Notes under the pieces: generated by a model
Seen by the model: only the letters and a program-made list of their open reading frames with translations
What the model was told of the DNA's origin: nothing
The model's database searches: none
Source of the DNA: Verrucomicrobiaceae bacterium UBA7681
GTDB taxonomy: Bacteria > Verrucomicrobiota > Verrucomicrobiia > Verrucomicrobiales > Verrucomicrobiaceae
Reading direction: 5' to 3'
NCBI GenBank assembly: GCA_002482965.1
Contig: DLGZ01000053.1
Location: 36,234-100,233 of the forward strand
DNA length: 64,000 nucleotides
Shown here: positions 36,901 through 44,093 of the stretch, in pieces
Layout of the letters: the number at the start of each line of letters is the position of its first letter
How positions within the stretch are numbered: position 1 is the first letter of the stretch
Translations under genes and position numbers: made by a program

Positions 36901-37638
36901 AGTACCGCCCGTGATGGTCAATGACGCCAGAGTCTGACGCAGGTTGCTGCCAATGTCTGCATTCGGACCGGTGCCGTTGAAAACACTGCTCAGGCCGCTC
37001 AGAGACACTGCGGCCGTGGCTGCGATCTCATTCGTGGTGCCGCCGGTGAAAGTGACAAACCCGCCATTGGTGATGGCCAGATTGCCGGCGACCGCCGTTG
37101 CCCCGCCGGTCTTGCTCAGTGTAAGGGTGCCTTGGTTGACGGTCAGCAGTCCGCTGTGTGTGTTGGAACTGCTTCCGCTCAGGATCAGTATGCCTGCGCC
37201 ACTTTTGAACCATGCCGTGTTACCCGCAAGCGTTGCGGAGATTGTTGCTGCTGCGTTGTTGGTGATTGTGGAGTTCACCAGAGTCAGTGTGCCGCTGCCG
37301 CCCAGTACGTAGGTGCCGCTGGTTGCTGCATTGAAGGTCAGATTGCCCGCTGAGATCGGGCCGCTGAGGGTGATGGTACCTGCCGTGCCGCTGCCAGCAC
37401 CAAACACCGCATCGCTGCCATTGACCCAGGTCCGGTTTTGCAGTGTTTGCGTCTGGTTAAACCAATTGGGCTGTCCGGCTGTCCAAGTACCAGTGCCGTA
37501 CTGAGCACCATCTGTGACGGTGTTGGTGTCCCAGACCAGGACATCAGCATGGGCGGTGGCAGCCAACGCAAGGGCGGCAAATAACGACACGAAGATCGTT
37601 TGGGCTCCTCGAAGGCAGCGCAGGTTGGTTGTGTGCAT
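30970..37638 (-). CDS. Giant beta-strand-repeat protein with PEP-CTERM anchor
   Basis: 2222 residues. Signal peptide at about 1-31. Very rich in Gly, Thr, Ser and Ala, and Cys-poor. At least ten autotransporter-associated beta-strand (PATR) repeats of the form GxGxLTLSGANTYTGxTTVNxGxL are seen, e.g. SGAGLLILSGANTYTG, SGSGTLTLSQANTFDG, TGAGTTTLSQANTFTG and IGTGTLTLTGTSSYTG, probably building a right-handed beta-helix. The C-terminus VPEPGRAMFLLLG ending FRRRR is a PEP-CTERM sorting signal: Pro-Glu-Pro, one helix, basic tail. No autotransporter barrel is present, so secretion is by Sec plus exosortase processing. It is likely an extracellular matrix or adhesin protein. Upstream is a 230-nt gap at 37639-37868. 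Confidence 0.88.
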   Translation of the reverse strand: MHTTNLRCLRGAQTIFVSLFAALALAATAHADVLVWDTNTVTDGAQYGTGTWTAGQPNWFNQTQTLQNRTWVNGSDAVFGAGSGTAGTITLSGPISAGNLTFNAATSGTYVLGGSGTLTLVNSTITNNAAATISATLAGNTAWFKSGAGILILSGSSSNTHSGLLTVNQGTLTLSKTGGATAVAGNLAITNGGFVTFTGGTTNEIAATAAVSLSGLSSVFNGTGPNADIGSNLRQTLASLTITGGTFNAGASSVWNIGAVSFAAGENKVFVGNSGSLLNFGSLSLVGMNGAASSTAVANGFTIFGNGGSLANRTTLTIGAGGLALDGSSIRMSTGSSGSELVLNGDVTTSGTTASSITRESGTDLLPYVSLSGTTGVVSRTFTVAGGGADLSIAPIIYNGAATTASLIKNGAGTLTFNGAEANTYTGDTTINAGTLRLNKTAGITSVVGNIIVNTGGTLQLSTSNQIADTAGITLNGGTITGLFTDETIAFYTQNSGGMSGSNTGHYTISGALTLAGGSLFTINSNASPASWNVGSAILTGADILIGGTNGAANPRTSLTIGAGGLLMAGRTITMNVGDAGVILYLNGDFIGTGTNNISTNATTSVQPLLEIGAATRTFNVLNGTTSLGVIVSGSGGSLVKTGGGLLFVTAANSYSGTTTTSGGTFSVAGTAGALTNTTALIVNRGGIFQDGSPTTANNNGVANRINTAATLTLGDATGGGTFTLMSAAAGSHTQSLASLTISGGANTVNVTAAASTTATLTITGASPYVRTGGTVNFVQNPVVGGSIVFTNAPTGAGNVTGGLLVGATLNGTDLVAAQSGVLTAFSGWIPTGTNTWTTGGAMDVTGSNPVAYSATNIAALRFNTAGPFTVTLAGTHTIDSDVILMTANAGSGASLITGGSIRGTAGGELTVSQYNTAGTLQIASAIADNTSATGFGKSGAGLLILSGANTYTGITRVSEGVLRAADGTGLPTGSALLLNGGVFESTAATFSRALGTAVGTVRLTGSAAGFSAAGTAVTVNLGGSGATLQWGGANFDLSTLVLNASTATAALNFVNGLDLNGTNRSIRVDANTATLSGVISNSVTGSPAGLAKSGSGTLTLSQANTFDGGVTVTGGTLGIGNNLALGSGVLTVSGGSLLADGAARAVSNNVVLSGGTTVGGVNTLTLSGVVSSTGTLTKTSTSVLELSGNNTYTGVTTVNGGILRVLSNTALGSTTGGTVVTGNSQVELANGVVVTGETITVSSTTGTTGDGSTQVNRGGLQAGLNATAEWAGNVILGADLARIGVQEGGMLTISGNITDGVNTFALRLSGEYTGTGGVILSGTGNDWGGQTEIVRGTVYLGADNTLPTTTVLDIHFTNSNNNEYAGVDMRGFNQTIGSLRNDGVTGTNAELKNSSRKLSTLTINETGAANYTGIITGNLAVVKTGAGTTTLSQANTFTGGITVNEGVLQVANSNALANGNLTVNGGALAGGKLDLNNTSITVNALNGAAGVVSGIIANESATSAVRTLTVGVNHASSTYAGLIVDNTGGAALGTVALAKIGTGTLTLTGTSSYTGDTTISNGTLVADYSTGVPLSATSTIKMNGGTLVIANATTATIGAITQVQTAGFTTGVLRIENGATITTSAFVAEGYTPFLLDVTGGGTLVASSLTNAAVINGILMGTNSNRATLYVQDDSGLGFATQNGSNEIVRYTAATALTVSNSSSTTNFLISGNVTRTASLTFNTIQLDTTVGNVTLDMGANNINVGTYGRGILATGTHNATITASTGAVTGGAIYFTNYSTGTLALDISLATQTVIIAGTGLTTYSQTANPADLYVTGGVFRMQGAARDYNTNALRIYGGGVFEIGADLNDTADGAFTRALGTAAGQVALVGNGGFSAYGADRVVALGGTAAPTALTWGASNFLSGPGGDNNYSLMFGSVYSTNTVEFQNAINLGSRDRIIEVADGASSTNVDARLTGQLSGTGSVVKEGTGTLEFTAVNTYGGATQVNEGALLVSATGTTGTGAVTVADGATLMGSGVVRGSSFTLESNATLQAGNGTAAGDLGTLTFQSSGQAVFEVQGGSHVILDITTANNQGGIDSSFGGNTIGSDGYNAYVDAFGGVGTGQHDLLTFGGAAGTTLTFSGNVQVLPDQFTAQAGQVFNLLDWNELVTTDFSGFAVGTNFRTGAGDDLSQFDLPELTGGLVWDISRFTTSGVIVVVPEPGRAMFLLLGTLLACFRRRR

Positions 37639-37868
37639 GGGGCTGTCCTGTACGTGTAGAAGTTTAGGGGGGGCTTTGATGCCATAAAAACGGCGTTGTT
37701 CAAATGGAAGGCTTCCTCTTCTCTTTCAGAGTCAAGCCAACCGCCACACCTCACCCTTCCTTAAGATTAGTCACTCATTTTTGAAACGCTTAGTTCCAAG
37801 AGCCAAACTGCTTCCATCCAATCGCGGCAGGCAAGTTTTTCAGTTCCATGAAGGAATAACGCATCTCT

Positions 37869-39278
37869 TCAAACCTTCTGCGTTTTCCACTTGCCTCTCT
37901 TGAACAACAACCAGCTAAAAATGGCCAGTAGTGAGTAGGCCACCGGCACGGCGATAAAAACCCCCACCGGACCGAAGCCGAGAGATTCCGACAACCCCTT
38001 TGCGATGGGAATCTGCCCGAGCCAAAGACAGAGGAAATTCAGCCGTGCAGGAGTCCAGGTGTCGCCGGAACCGTTGAAGGCGGCCTCGAAGCACATGCCG
38101 GTCGCATAGAGCGGGAAGGCGAGGCTGATGATCCACAATGCCTGTGTGCCGTATGCCACCACCTCGGGATCCTGGGTGAATAGACGGATCAGCGGATTCG
38201 CAAACAGAACGAAGCCGAGACCGATGAGGCTCAGGACGATGACGTCGAACTTCACGGCGATCTTGACTGCTGCCTCCGCACGCTCCGGCTTCTGTGCCCC
38301 GAGGTTTTGCCCAACGAGCGTGGCTCCGGCATTCGCCAGCCCCCATGCCGGCATCAAGGCAAAGACCACGATGCGAATCGCAATGGTATAACCCGCCAGC
38401 GCTGAACTGCCAAAGTCCGCGAGAATCTTGAACAGCCCCACCCAGCTCGTCATGCTGATGAGAAGCTGCACGATGCCGCTGCCGGACTTGCGCAGCACCG
38501 CGCCAATCAGCTCCCGCTCCGGTCTGAAATGCTGCCAGCGCACTTTCACACGACTGTGATGCCCCGCGAGATGCCAGAGCTGATACAGCACGCCAACGCC
38601 GCGGCCGATGTTCGTCGCCACGGCCGCACCCGTGACACCCATCTCGGGGAAAATCCACCAGCCGAAGATGAAGCAGGGACCCAGCACGATGTTCAGCGCA
38701 TTCGCCAGCCACAGTGTGCGCATGGCGATCACGGCATCACCCGTACCGCGAAAGATGGCATTGATGAGGAAGATCAAAAACACGGTGGCATTACCACCCA
38801 GCATCATGCGCGCAAAGCCGGAGCCGAGCGTCACGATCTCCTCACCCGCTCCCATCAGCCGCAGAATGTCCGGGGCAAAATACCCCAATACAATGCCCAT
38901 ACCCGTGGCCATGAGCACGCCGAGCAGCACGATCTGCCCCGCCGCTTGCGCCGCAAGTTCCGGCTCCTTTTCACCGATGCGGCGGGACACAATCGCTGTG
39001 GCCGCAATCGAAATGCCGATCGCCACCGCATAGATAAGCGTCATGATCGACTCCGTGAGACCCACCACCGCCACAGCTTCTTTACCGAGCCGTGACACCC
39101 AAAACACATCTGCCACCGCAAACAGCGACTCCATGATCATCTCCAGCACCATGGGCACCGCGAGCAGGATGACTGCACGGTTCAGTGGCAGCGCTGTGTA
39201 GTCATGCTCCTCACCGCGCAGCGACTGCCGCACGCTCTGCCAGAATGAAACCGATGGCTGCGAAATTTCTTCACTCAT
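37869..39278 (-). CDS. MATE family efflux transporter
   Basis: 469 residues with about twelve membrane helices. It has the MATE two-lobe pattern, with the first half around LLAVPMVLEMIMESLFAVADVFWVSRLG and the second around GLANAGATLVGQNLGAQKPERA. It would export cationic or drug-like compounds by H+ or Na+ antiport. Its ATG directly abuts the stop of the DUF5069 gene (TGA then ATG), which points to translational coupling. It is the last gene of a four-gene operon that also contains a second, more distant MATE transporter. Confidence 0.92.
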   Translation of the reverse strand: MSEEISQPSVSFWQSVRQSLRGEEHDYTALPLNRAVILLAVPMVLEMIMESLFAVADVFWVSRLGKEAVAVVGLTESIMTLIYAVAIGISIAATAIVSRRIGEKEPELAAQAAGQIVLLGVLMATGMGIVLGYFAPDILRLMGAGEEIVTLGSGFARMMLGGNATVFLIFLINAIFRGTGDAVIAMRTLWLANALNIVLGPCFIFGWWIFPEMGVTGAAVATNIGRGVGVLYQLWHLAGHHSRVKVRWQHFRPERELIGAVLRKSGSGIVQLLISMTSWVGLFKILADFGSSALAGYTIAIRIVVFALMPAWGLANAGATLVGQNLGAQKPERAEAAVKIAVKFDVIVLSLIGLGFVLFANPLIRLFTQDPEVVAYGTQALWIISLAFPLYATGMCFEAAFNGSGDTWTPARLNFLCLWLGQIPIAKGLSESLGFGPVGVFIAVPVAYSLLAIFSWLLFKRGKWKTQKV

Positions 39279-39716
39279 TCAGGGCAGCCTTCCTTCATCC
39301 ACATCCATGTAATGTGTGATGGTCTGGATGTCGTCACGATCACCGAGGCCGCCGTCGGCCTTCCGTTTCGCCAGGATGGCCGTGATGTGGTCATTGATGC
39401 CGAGTTTCATCGTGTAGTAGTTCCAGACGAGCTTGTCGGTGTCATTCAGCGGGCGGGTCTGCTCCTGGCACCACTGCAAAATCTCTTCATCCGTGCCGCC
39501 TTGCAGCACGCGGGCCTTCAGGTCGTCATAGTTCACGTGCAGGAATGCGGTGCAGGCGGCGTCGCTGCCTTTGCCCAGATTTGCATGCAAATCTTCCCAC
39601 AACTTGCCAGCGGCATGCAGGCGGACCTTGCCGAGCATGCGCGGGAAGTATTTCAGACCGGCGGTTTCATCAGCAGGGCTGCAAGGCAGCGTGGCGGGAT
39701 CAGGTTTGGCGGACAT
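39279..39716 (-). CDS. DUF5069 protein
   Basis: 145 residues, soluble, no signal peptide. It matches the small DUF5069 family seen in Planctomycetes and Verrucomicrobia (GLKYFPRMLGKVRLHAAGKL, then DDLKARVLQGGTDEEIL and a DDIQTITHYMDVDEGRLP end). Function unknown. Its placement between two MATE transporter genes, with its stop touching the second transporter's start, suggests a role in the same detoxification unit. Start ATG at 39716, 68 nt after the preceding transporter stop. Confidence 0.75.
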   Translation of the reverse strand: MSAKPDPATLPCSPADETAGLKYFPRMLGKVRLHAAGKLWEDLHANLGKGSDAACTAFLHVNYDDLKARVLQGGTDEEILQWCQEQTRPLNDTDKLVWNYYTMKLGINDHITAILAKRKADGGLGDRDDIQTITHYMDVDEGRLP

Positions 39717-39784
39717 GCCGGATGCGTCGCCGGTGCCGCGAATTTGTCAATCAGGCGCTGCGTATCTGCTGCGACAGAAATGCT

Positions 39785-41116
39785 TCAAAATTTCCGCCAG
39801 CCCCAGACGAGCGCAAAGAGCGCCCCGCTCCAGGTGACGATGCAGATGCCCCACCACACGCCCCACAGTCCCCAGCCAAGCGTGAACGCCAGGGTCTGAA
39901 ACACAATCACGGGGGCAACAAGTTGCCGGTAAATTCCCATCCATAGGCCATAGGTCGGTCGTTTGATGCCCTGCATGGCAAAAACGGTGACAAACAGAAT
40001 GGGATAGGCTGCGAGTGTCAGGGATGAAGTGAGCAAGTAGTTCCGACCATGCCCGATCACGATGGGATCTTGAGTGAACATGCGCATGGCGGGATCGCGC
40101 AGCAGCCACACCAAAAAACCACCGAACAGCATCAGACCCGCACCGATTTTCACATTGGTCACCCACGCCTCACGAACGCGCTGCGGCAGCCCGGCACCGT
40201 GATTCTGCCCCACGATGCTCAGCACCGCCGCATTCAGGCCGATGGCAGGCATGAGCACGATCTGCTCGACGCGTGTGGCGATGCCAGTGGCCGCCACGGC
40301 CTCCTTGCCGAAGTGCTTCACGAACCAGGTGATGACAAACACCCCCAGCGAAATGGTGAGCATGTTCAGCGCCGCAGGAATCGCCTGCCCTGAAATGCGC
40401 CGCAGCACCTCATAATCTGGTTTGAAATCCTCCCGCCGCAGATCACGGCAAAACTCTGCCTTGCTGACATGCGACCATAGAAAGACTCCTCCCCCCATCT
40501 GCACGATCACTGTGGCCAGAGCGATGCCGCCCACACCCAGCGCAGGCAGACCCACCCAGCCCCACATCAGCACCGGATTGAGCATGATGTTTGCCACGAA
40601 TCCCGCCATGAGAAAATTGCGATACACCCAGGTGCTGCCCTGCGCAGACAGCGCTGAGTTCATGATCATCGGCAGCAGGAAGAACACGCCGCCAGCGAGG
40701 ATCACGTGCATGTAGTCCAGCACCGTGCTCAAATAACTGCCCTCGGCACCGAGCAGCCGAAACAACCACGGTGCCACCAGCCAGCCCACGATGGAAAGCA
40801 GCACGCCTGCCGCCGTGACAAACAGCAGCGACTGCGCAAACACCTTGCGCGCCTCCGCCACATGTCCCGCGCCCAGCGCATTTGCCAGCAAGGCCGTGGT
40901 GCCCTGGCTGATACCGCTGCCGACGGCAAACACGACGAAGTAGAGCGGAAACGACAGCGAGAGCGCCGCCAGCGACTCCGTGCCCAGCCAGCCCGCGCAC
41001 AGTGTGTCCACCACATTGAACATCGTGTTGAAAAACATGCCCACGCTCATCGGCAGCGCGATGCGCCAGATGAGCTGTGGAATGGGGTCTGTGGTGAGCG
41101 AAAGCGGCTGCTTCAT
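39785..41116 (-). CDS. MATE family efflux transporter
   Basis: 443 residues from the ATG at 41116, which overlaps the DinB-like stop as ATGA. A longer in-frame start at 41218 would extend into the DinB gene and add a non-homologous stretch, so it is rejected. MATE signature segments include LIWRIALPMSVGMFFNTMFNVVDTLCAGWLG and LNAAVLSIVGQNHGAGLPQRVREA. About twelve helices. It is not a close copy of the MATE protein at 37869-39278; the two probably have different substrates. Confidence 0.9.
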   Translation of the reverse strand: MKQPLSLTTDPIPQLIWRIALPMSVGMFFNTMFNVVDTLCAGWLGTESLAALSLSFPLYFVVFAVGSGISQGTTALLANALGAGHVAEARKVFAQSLLFVTAAGVLLSIVGWLVAPWLFRLLGAEGSYLSTVLDYMHVILAGGVFFLLPMIMNSALSAQGSTWVYRNFLMAGFVANIMLNPVLMWGWVGLPALGVGGIALATVIVQMGGGVFLWSHVSKAEFCRDLRREDFKPDYEVLRRISGQAIPAALNMLTISLGVFVITWFVKHFGKEAVAATGIATRVEQIVLMPAIGLNAAVLSIVGQNHGAGLPQRVREAWVTNVKIGAGLMLFGGFLVWLLRDPAMRMFTQDPIVIGHGRNYLLTSSLTLAAYPILFVTVFAMQGIKRPTYGLWMGIYRQLVAPVIVFQTLAFTLGWGLWGVWWGICIVTWSGALFALVWGWRKF

Positions 41117-41697
41117 CGGCGCAATCCTAGCAGGATGCTTTGAATCTGCGCACGATGAATGCCCATATGCGTGCCCGCCATCGCCGCCCAGCCGAAGGCA
41201 TCCAGCGGCCCAAACCACGGATGCGCATAACGCACCTGGGTCTTCAACTCGGTAGCCGCTGTGATCGAGGCGAGCACATCATCGCAGGAGCGCTCAAATT
41301 CTGCCTCGATGGCCGCTGTCACAGTCGCAGAAGGCTTGACCGCCGCTGTGCTCGCCTTGCCTGGTGGCACCTTGCCTACAGCCAGTGCCGAGATGACACG
41401 GGCCACGGCGGTGTTGGTGATGCGCAGATGATCCAGCGTCATCCACACGGACCAGTTTCTGCTGCTGTCCTCCAGTCCTCGCAGGCGGGCGATGAGCACT
41501 TGCTCACCACGCTGCGTTTCAGGGCAGACATCCAACAGCGCACGGATCGCCGCACGCTCCTGCTCAAATTTGGCGACAAAAGTCTCGCGGTTTCCGCGAC
41601 GGCGTGTCAGCGCAAACAGCAGCCGCGCGACCCAAAGTTCAATGACGGGCAGTCCGGCGCCCGGTGGGGCGAGTTGAGGATCAGTGTTGGTGCTCAT
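41113..41697 (-). CDS. DinB-superfamily protein
   Basis: 194 residues from the ATG at 41697 (a GTG at 41706 is possible). It is mainly helical, with a C-terminal AHPWFGPLDAFGWAAMAGTHMGIHRAQI stretch (shortened here) in which the His residues could form the metal site of the DinB/YfiT-like four-helix fold. These proteins often act as metal-dependent thiol transferases or stress factors. It is the first gene of the DinB-MATE-DUF5069-MATE operon and diverges from the HxlR regulator across 79 nt holding the palindromic operator. Confidence 0.7.
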   Translation of the reverse strand: MSTNTDPQLAPPGAGLPVIELWVARLLFALTRRRGNRETFVAKFEQERAAIRALLDVCPETQRGEQVLIARLRGLEDSSRNWSVWMTLDHLRITNTAVARVISALAVGKVPPGKASTAAVKPSATVTAAIEAEFERSCDDVLASITAATELKTQVRYAHPWFGPLDAFGWAAMAGTHMGIHRAQIQSILLGLRR

Positions 41698-41716
41698 TCC
41701 GCCCACAATTATACTT

Positions 41717-41756
41717 CACTTGCGTTTTGCAAGTGTTTTACTTTTGAAATGCAAGT
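41717..41756. promoter_or_regulatory. Two operator-like repeats between DinB and HxlR genes
   Basis: CACTTGCGTTTTGCAAGTG (41717-41735) is a perfect inverted repeat with 7-bp arms. A second, imperfect copy ACTTTTGAAATGCAAGT lies at 41740-41756. The two cores start 22 bp apart, about two helical turns, in the 79-nt divergent gap. This is the expected layout for an HxlR dimer controlling itself and the transporter operon. Confidence 0.65.
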
Positions 41757-41776
41757 GATCTAAATCATAGTTCGTC

Positions 41777-42160
41777 ATGCCCAAGGCCAAAGCATCCAAA
41801 CGCCCGCTCAAGGCACCACCGCCATCCTCACGCCGCTCTCCCTGCCCCGTGTCCTGTGCTCTTGATGTCTTTGGTGACCGGTGGACGCTGCTCGTCATCC
41901 GCGATCTCATGCTGGGCCGCAGCCGCTTCAAAGACTTTGTCAGTTCCCCCGAAGGCATTCCCACCAACATCCTCAGCGAGCGCCTGGAGCGGCTGCTCGC
42001 ATCCGGCATCGTGCGCCAGATTCCCACCTCGGACAGCGGCAAACGGATGGCCTACGAGCTCACCGACAAAGGTGAAGCCCTCCGCCCCACGCTGAAGTCG
42101 CTCCGTGACTGGGGCCTGAACTGGGAGCCGGGCACCAAGGCGGTCCTGCAACAGAGCTGA
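41777..42160 (+). CDS. HxlR family transcriptional regulator
   Basis: 127 residues. A winged-helix HTH of the HxlR type: CPVSCALDVFGDRWTLLVIRDLMLG, then RFKDFVSSPEGIPTNILSERLERL and the wing KRMAYELTDKGEALRP (fragments shown). A basic N-terminal tail (KAKASKRPLKAPPP) precedes it. HxlR proteins often sense reactive electrophiles or redox state, here possibly through the conserved Cys near the N-terminus. It is transcribed divergently from the DinB/MATE operon, with two operator-like repeats between. Confidence 0.88.
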   Translation: MPKAKASKRPLKAPPPSSRRSPCPVSCALDVFGDRWTLLVIRDLMLGRSRFKDFVSSPEGIPTNILSERLERLLASGIVRQIPTSDSGKRMAYELTDKGEALRPTLKSLRDWGLNWEPGTKAVLQQS

Positions 42161-42193
42161 TAATGAACCCTTTTTGAAGTTGCTCCCAACTGC

Positions 42194-43024
42194 ATGGATA
42201 CAAACCACATGACTGATGAAGCATTGATCAATCACGCCCAAGGCGGTGACATGGATGCTCTGGACACCCTTGTTCGTCGGCATCAGTCGTGGGTTTTCAA
42301 TCTCGCACTGCGCATGGTCTGGCGGCGCGAAGTCGCGGAGGATGCGACGCAGGAGATTCTGATCAAAGCAGTCACACATCTCGGCAGTTTCGAAGGCCGC
42401 AGCAAGTTCAGCACCTGGCTGCACCGCATCGCGGTCAATCATCTGCTCAATGTACGCAATTCGGAGATGGAGGAAAAAGCGATGACCTTTACCGACATGG
42501 CCGAATCTCTCGACAGCATTCCGGATGAAGCCCTGCCAGTCGAAACTCAGGTGCTGGTGCAGGAGGCCAAGCTCGGCTGCATAACCGCCATGCTCATGTG
42601 CCTGGACCGTCGTCAGCGTCTCGCCTTCATTCTCGGCGAGGTCTTTGGCGAAACCAGCGAGACGGCCGCCGCCGCGCTGGACGTGACGCCTGCCAACTTT
42701 CGCCAGCTGCTCTCGCGGGCACGACAGGATTTGTTTCAGTTCATGAACGACAAGTGCGGTCTTGTGAACACCGCCAATCCTTGCCGCTGCGCGCGCAAGG
42801 CCCGCGGCTTCATGCGCGAGGGCTGGCTCGATCCTGCCAATCTCCAATTTTCCAAGGACCGTATCACGTCTGTGCGGCAACAAGCCACTGTGCAGCTGGA
42901 TGAACTCCAGGGCCTGGACCGCCAGCACGCTGAACTTTACCGCGAACAGCCCATGCTCGCCGGTCCTGACATTGCCAGCAGTCTGCGAGACATCCTCGCC
43001 CGCTCGGGTTTTGACCGAATTTGA
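42194..43024 (+). CDS. ECF-type sigma factor with Cys-containing C-terminal extension
   Basis: 276 residues. Regions 2 (ALDTLVRRHQSWVFNLALRM...AEDATQEILIKA) and 4 (RRQRLAFILGEVFGETSETAAAALDVTPANFRQLLSRAR, fragments) are clear. A C-terminal extension of about 90 residues carries CGLVNTANPCRCARK, three Cys that might bind metal, followed by a helical tail. No anti-sigma gene is adjacent. The next gene (DUF1398) is preceded by a duplicated CTGTCACA element, which may be its target promoter. Start ATG at 42194; 33 nt follow the HxlR stop, so co-transcription is possible. Confidence 0.88.
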   Translation: MDTNHMTDEALINHAQGGDMDALDTLVRRHQSWVFNLALRMVWRREVAEDATQEILIKAVTHLGSFEGRSKFSTWLHRIAVNHLLNVRNSEMEEKAMTFTDMAESLDSIPDEALPVETQVLVQEAKLGCITAMLMCLDRRQRLAFILGEVFGETSETAAAALDVTPANFRQLLSRARQDLFQFMNDKCGLVNTANPCRCARKARGFMREGWLDPANLQFSKDRITSVRQQATVQLDELQGLDRQHAELYREQPMLAGPDIASSLRDILARSGFDRI

Positions 43025-43039
43025 ATTTTTTCGCGCTAA

Positions 43040-43069
43040 CTGTCACACTGCATGGGCGGGGCTGTCACA
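43040..43069 (+). promoter_or_regulatory. Duplicated CTGTCACA element
   Basis: CTGTCACA occurs at 43040-43047 and 43062-43069, 22 bp apart, in the 97-nt gap between the sigma-factor stop and the DUF1398 ATG. TGTCACA resembles the -35 element reported for ECF41-type promoters, but I see no CGTC -10 element at 16-17 nt from either copy. Confidence 0.4.
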
Positions 43070-43121
43070 TCTGAGGAAGCCTTTTTTATGGGCTGCCGCA
43101 AACCCAACTGACACGTTCCCT

Positions 43122-43532
43122 ATGAATACCGATCTCATCACGGCCGCCGCTAACGCTACCCTCGCCGGAGGTACTCCCTTCCCCCAAATCGTCGCCCAGT
43201 TCATTGGAGCCGGTGTCGAGTTTTACCATGTCGATTACCTCGCCCTACGGAAGACTTTTTACAATGACGGCGGGGCCGCAGTCACCACCGCCATCCCCTA
43301 TGAAAATCTGCCTGCGGTCGCCGCCGACTTCGATGCCCACGCACTCCGTGCCAACATCCTCGACAGCCAGCAAAACAACCAGCACTACCGTGATTTCAGC
43401 AGTCGCGCCATGCAGGCCGGAGTACAAGGCTACTTCGCCTTCCTGCGCGGCCAGCGCGTGACCTACTTCGGTCGTCAGGGAGATCAGCATATCGAATGGT
43501 TCCCAGGAGCAAAGCCGCAGGCCGTGCTTTAA
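43122..43532 (+). CDS. DUF1398 family protein
   Basis: 136 residues from the ATG at 43122, the start that gives a normal DUF1398 N-terminus. Family features: IVAQFIGAGVEFYHVDYLALRKTFY, DYDAHALRANILDSQQ-type segment and YRDFSSRAMQAGVQGYFAFLRGQRVTYFGRQGDQHIEWFP (fragments). Function unknown; homologues include the small E. coli protein YbcV. It follows the sigma factor with a possible sigma-dependent promoter between, and is closed by a hairpin at 43565-43593. Confidence 0.75.
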   Translation: MNTDLITAAANATLAGGTPFPQIVAQFIGAGVEFYHVDYLALRKTFYNDGGAAVTTAIPYENLPAVAADFDAHALRANILDSQQNNQHYRDFSSRAMQAGVQGYFAFLRGQRVTYFGRQGDQHIEWFPGAKPQAVL

Positions 43533-43564
43533 ATCTTTCCCTGCTTTTTGGATGCCCTGCAACA

Positions 43565-43593
43565 AGGAGCCAGACCGGGAAAGTCTGGCTCCT
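43565..43593. terminator. Hairpin between DUF1398 and OsmC genes
   Basis: AGGAGCCAGAC (43565-43575) and GTCTGGCTCCT (43583-43593) pair perfectly over 11 bp with a 7-nt loop, between two convergent genes. No T-run follows on the plus strand; on the minus strand TTGTTG follows. It probably ends transcription in one or both directions. Confidence 0.55.
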
Positions 43594-43616
43594 CGAATCT
43601 ACGCACTCAGCCTGGG

Positions 43617-44039
43617 TCAGCCCAGCTTCGCTTCCATCGTGATCGTCGCATTCAGCAGCTTCGAGACGGGGCAGCCTGCCTTTGCTTTGCCAGCGAGATC
43701 TTGGAACGTGGCCTCGTCGATACCAAGGATGGTGGCCGTGACATCGAGATGGCTGGCGGTGATGGCGAAGCCGCCGTCTTTGGGCTCCAGCGTGATGGTG
43801 GCGCTGGTGGCGATCTTGTCTGGTGTAAATCCAGCCATTCCCAGGATCATGGAGAAGGCCATCGAAAAGCAGCCTGCGTGGGCCGCACCGATGAGTTCCT
43901 CAGGATTCGTACCCTGCTCGCCTTCGAAGCGGGTCTTGAAGGAGTAGGGTTTATCGACAAGAGCGCCAGAGCCGGTGCTGATTGTACCGGTGCCTTCTTT
44001 GAGGGTACCCTGCCATTGAGCGGATGCTTTTTGTTTCAT
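43617..44039 (-). CDS. OsmC/Ohr-type peroxiredoxin
   Basis: 140 residues. The two redox Cys are present: Cys57 in AAHAGCFSMAF and Cys123 in KAGCPVSKLL. The spacing and the N-terminal VDKPYSFKTRFEGEQGTNPEE segment match the OsmC branch more than Ohr. It reduces organic hydroperoxides with lipoyl or thiol cofactors in the cytoplasm. It is encoded convergently with DUF1398 and separated from the DUF1080 gene by 54 nt. Confidence 0.9.
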   Translation of the reverse strand: MKQKASAQWQGTLKEGTGTISTGSGALVDKPYSFKTRFEGEQGTNPEELIGAAHAGCFSMAFSMILGMAGFTPDKIATSATITLEPKDGGFAITASHLDVTATILGIDEATFQDLAGKAKAGCPVSKLLNATITMEAKLG

Positions 44040-44093
44040 GATCGTGTGGATGAGAGGTTATCGGGAAAACACATCCTACGATTGCCGGAAAAA

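Noticed and set aside
32362..37312. Many plus-strand frames within the giant repeat gene
   Set aside because: Produced by the Gly/Thr-rich, stop-poor minus-strand coding sequence; not independent genes.
30970..37638. Possible tandem DNA repeats in the giant gene
   Set aside because: Similarity is at the protein level (degenerate beta-strand repeats); I could not see long identical DNA repeats.
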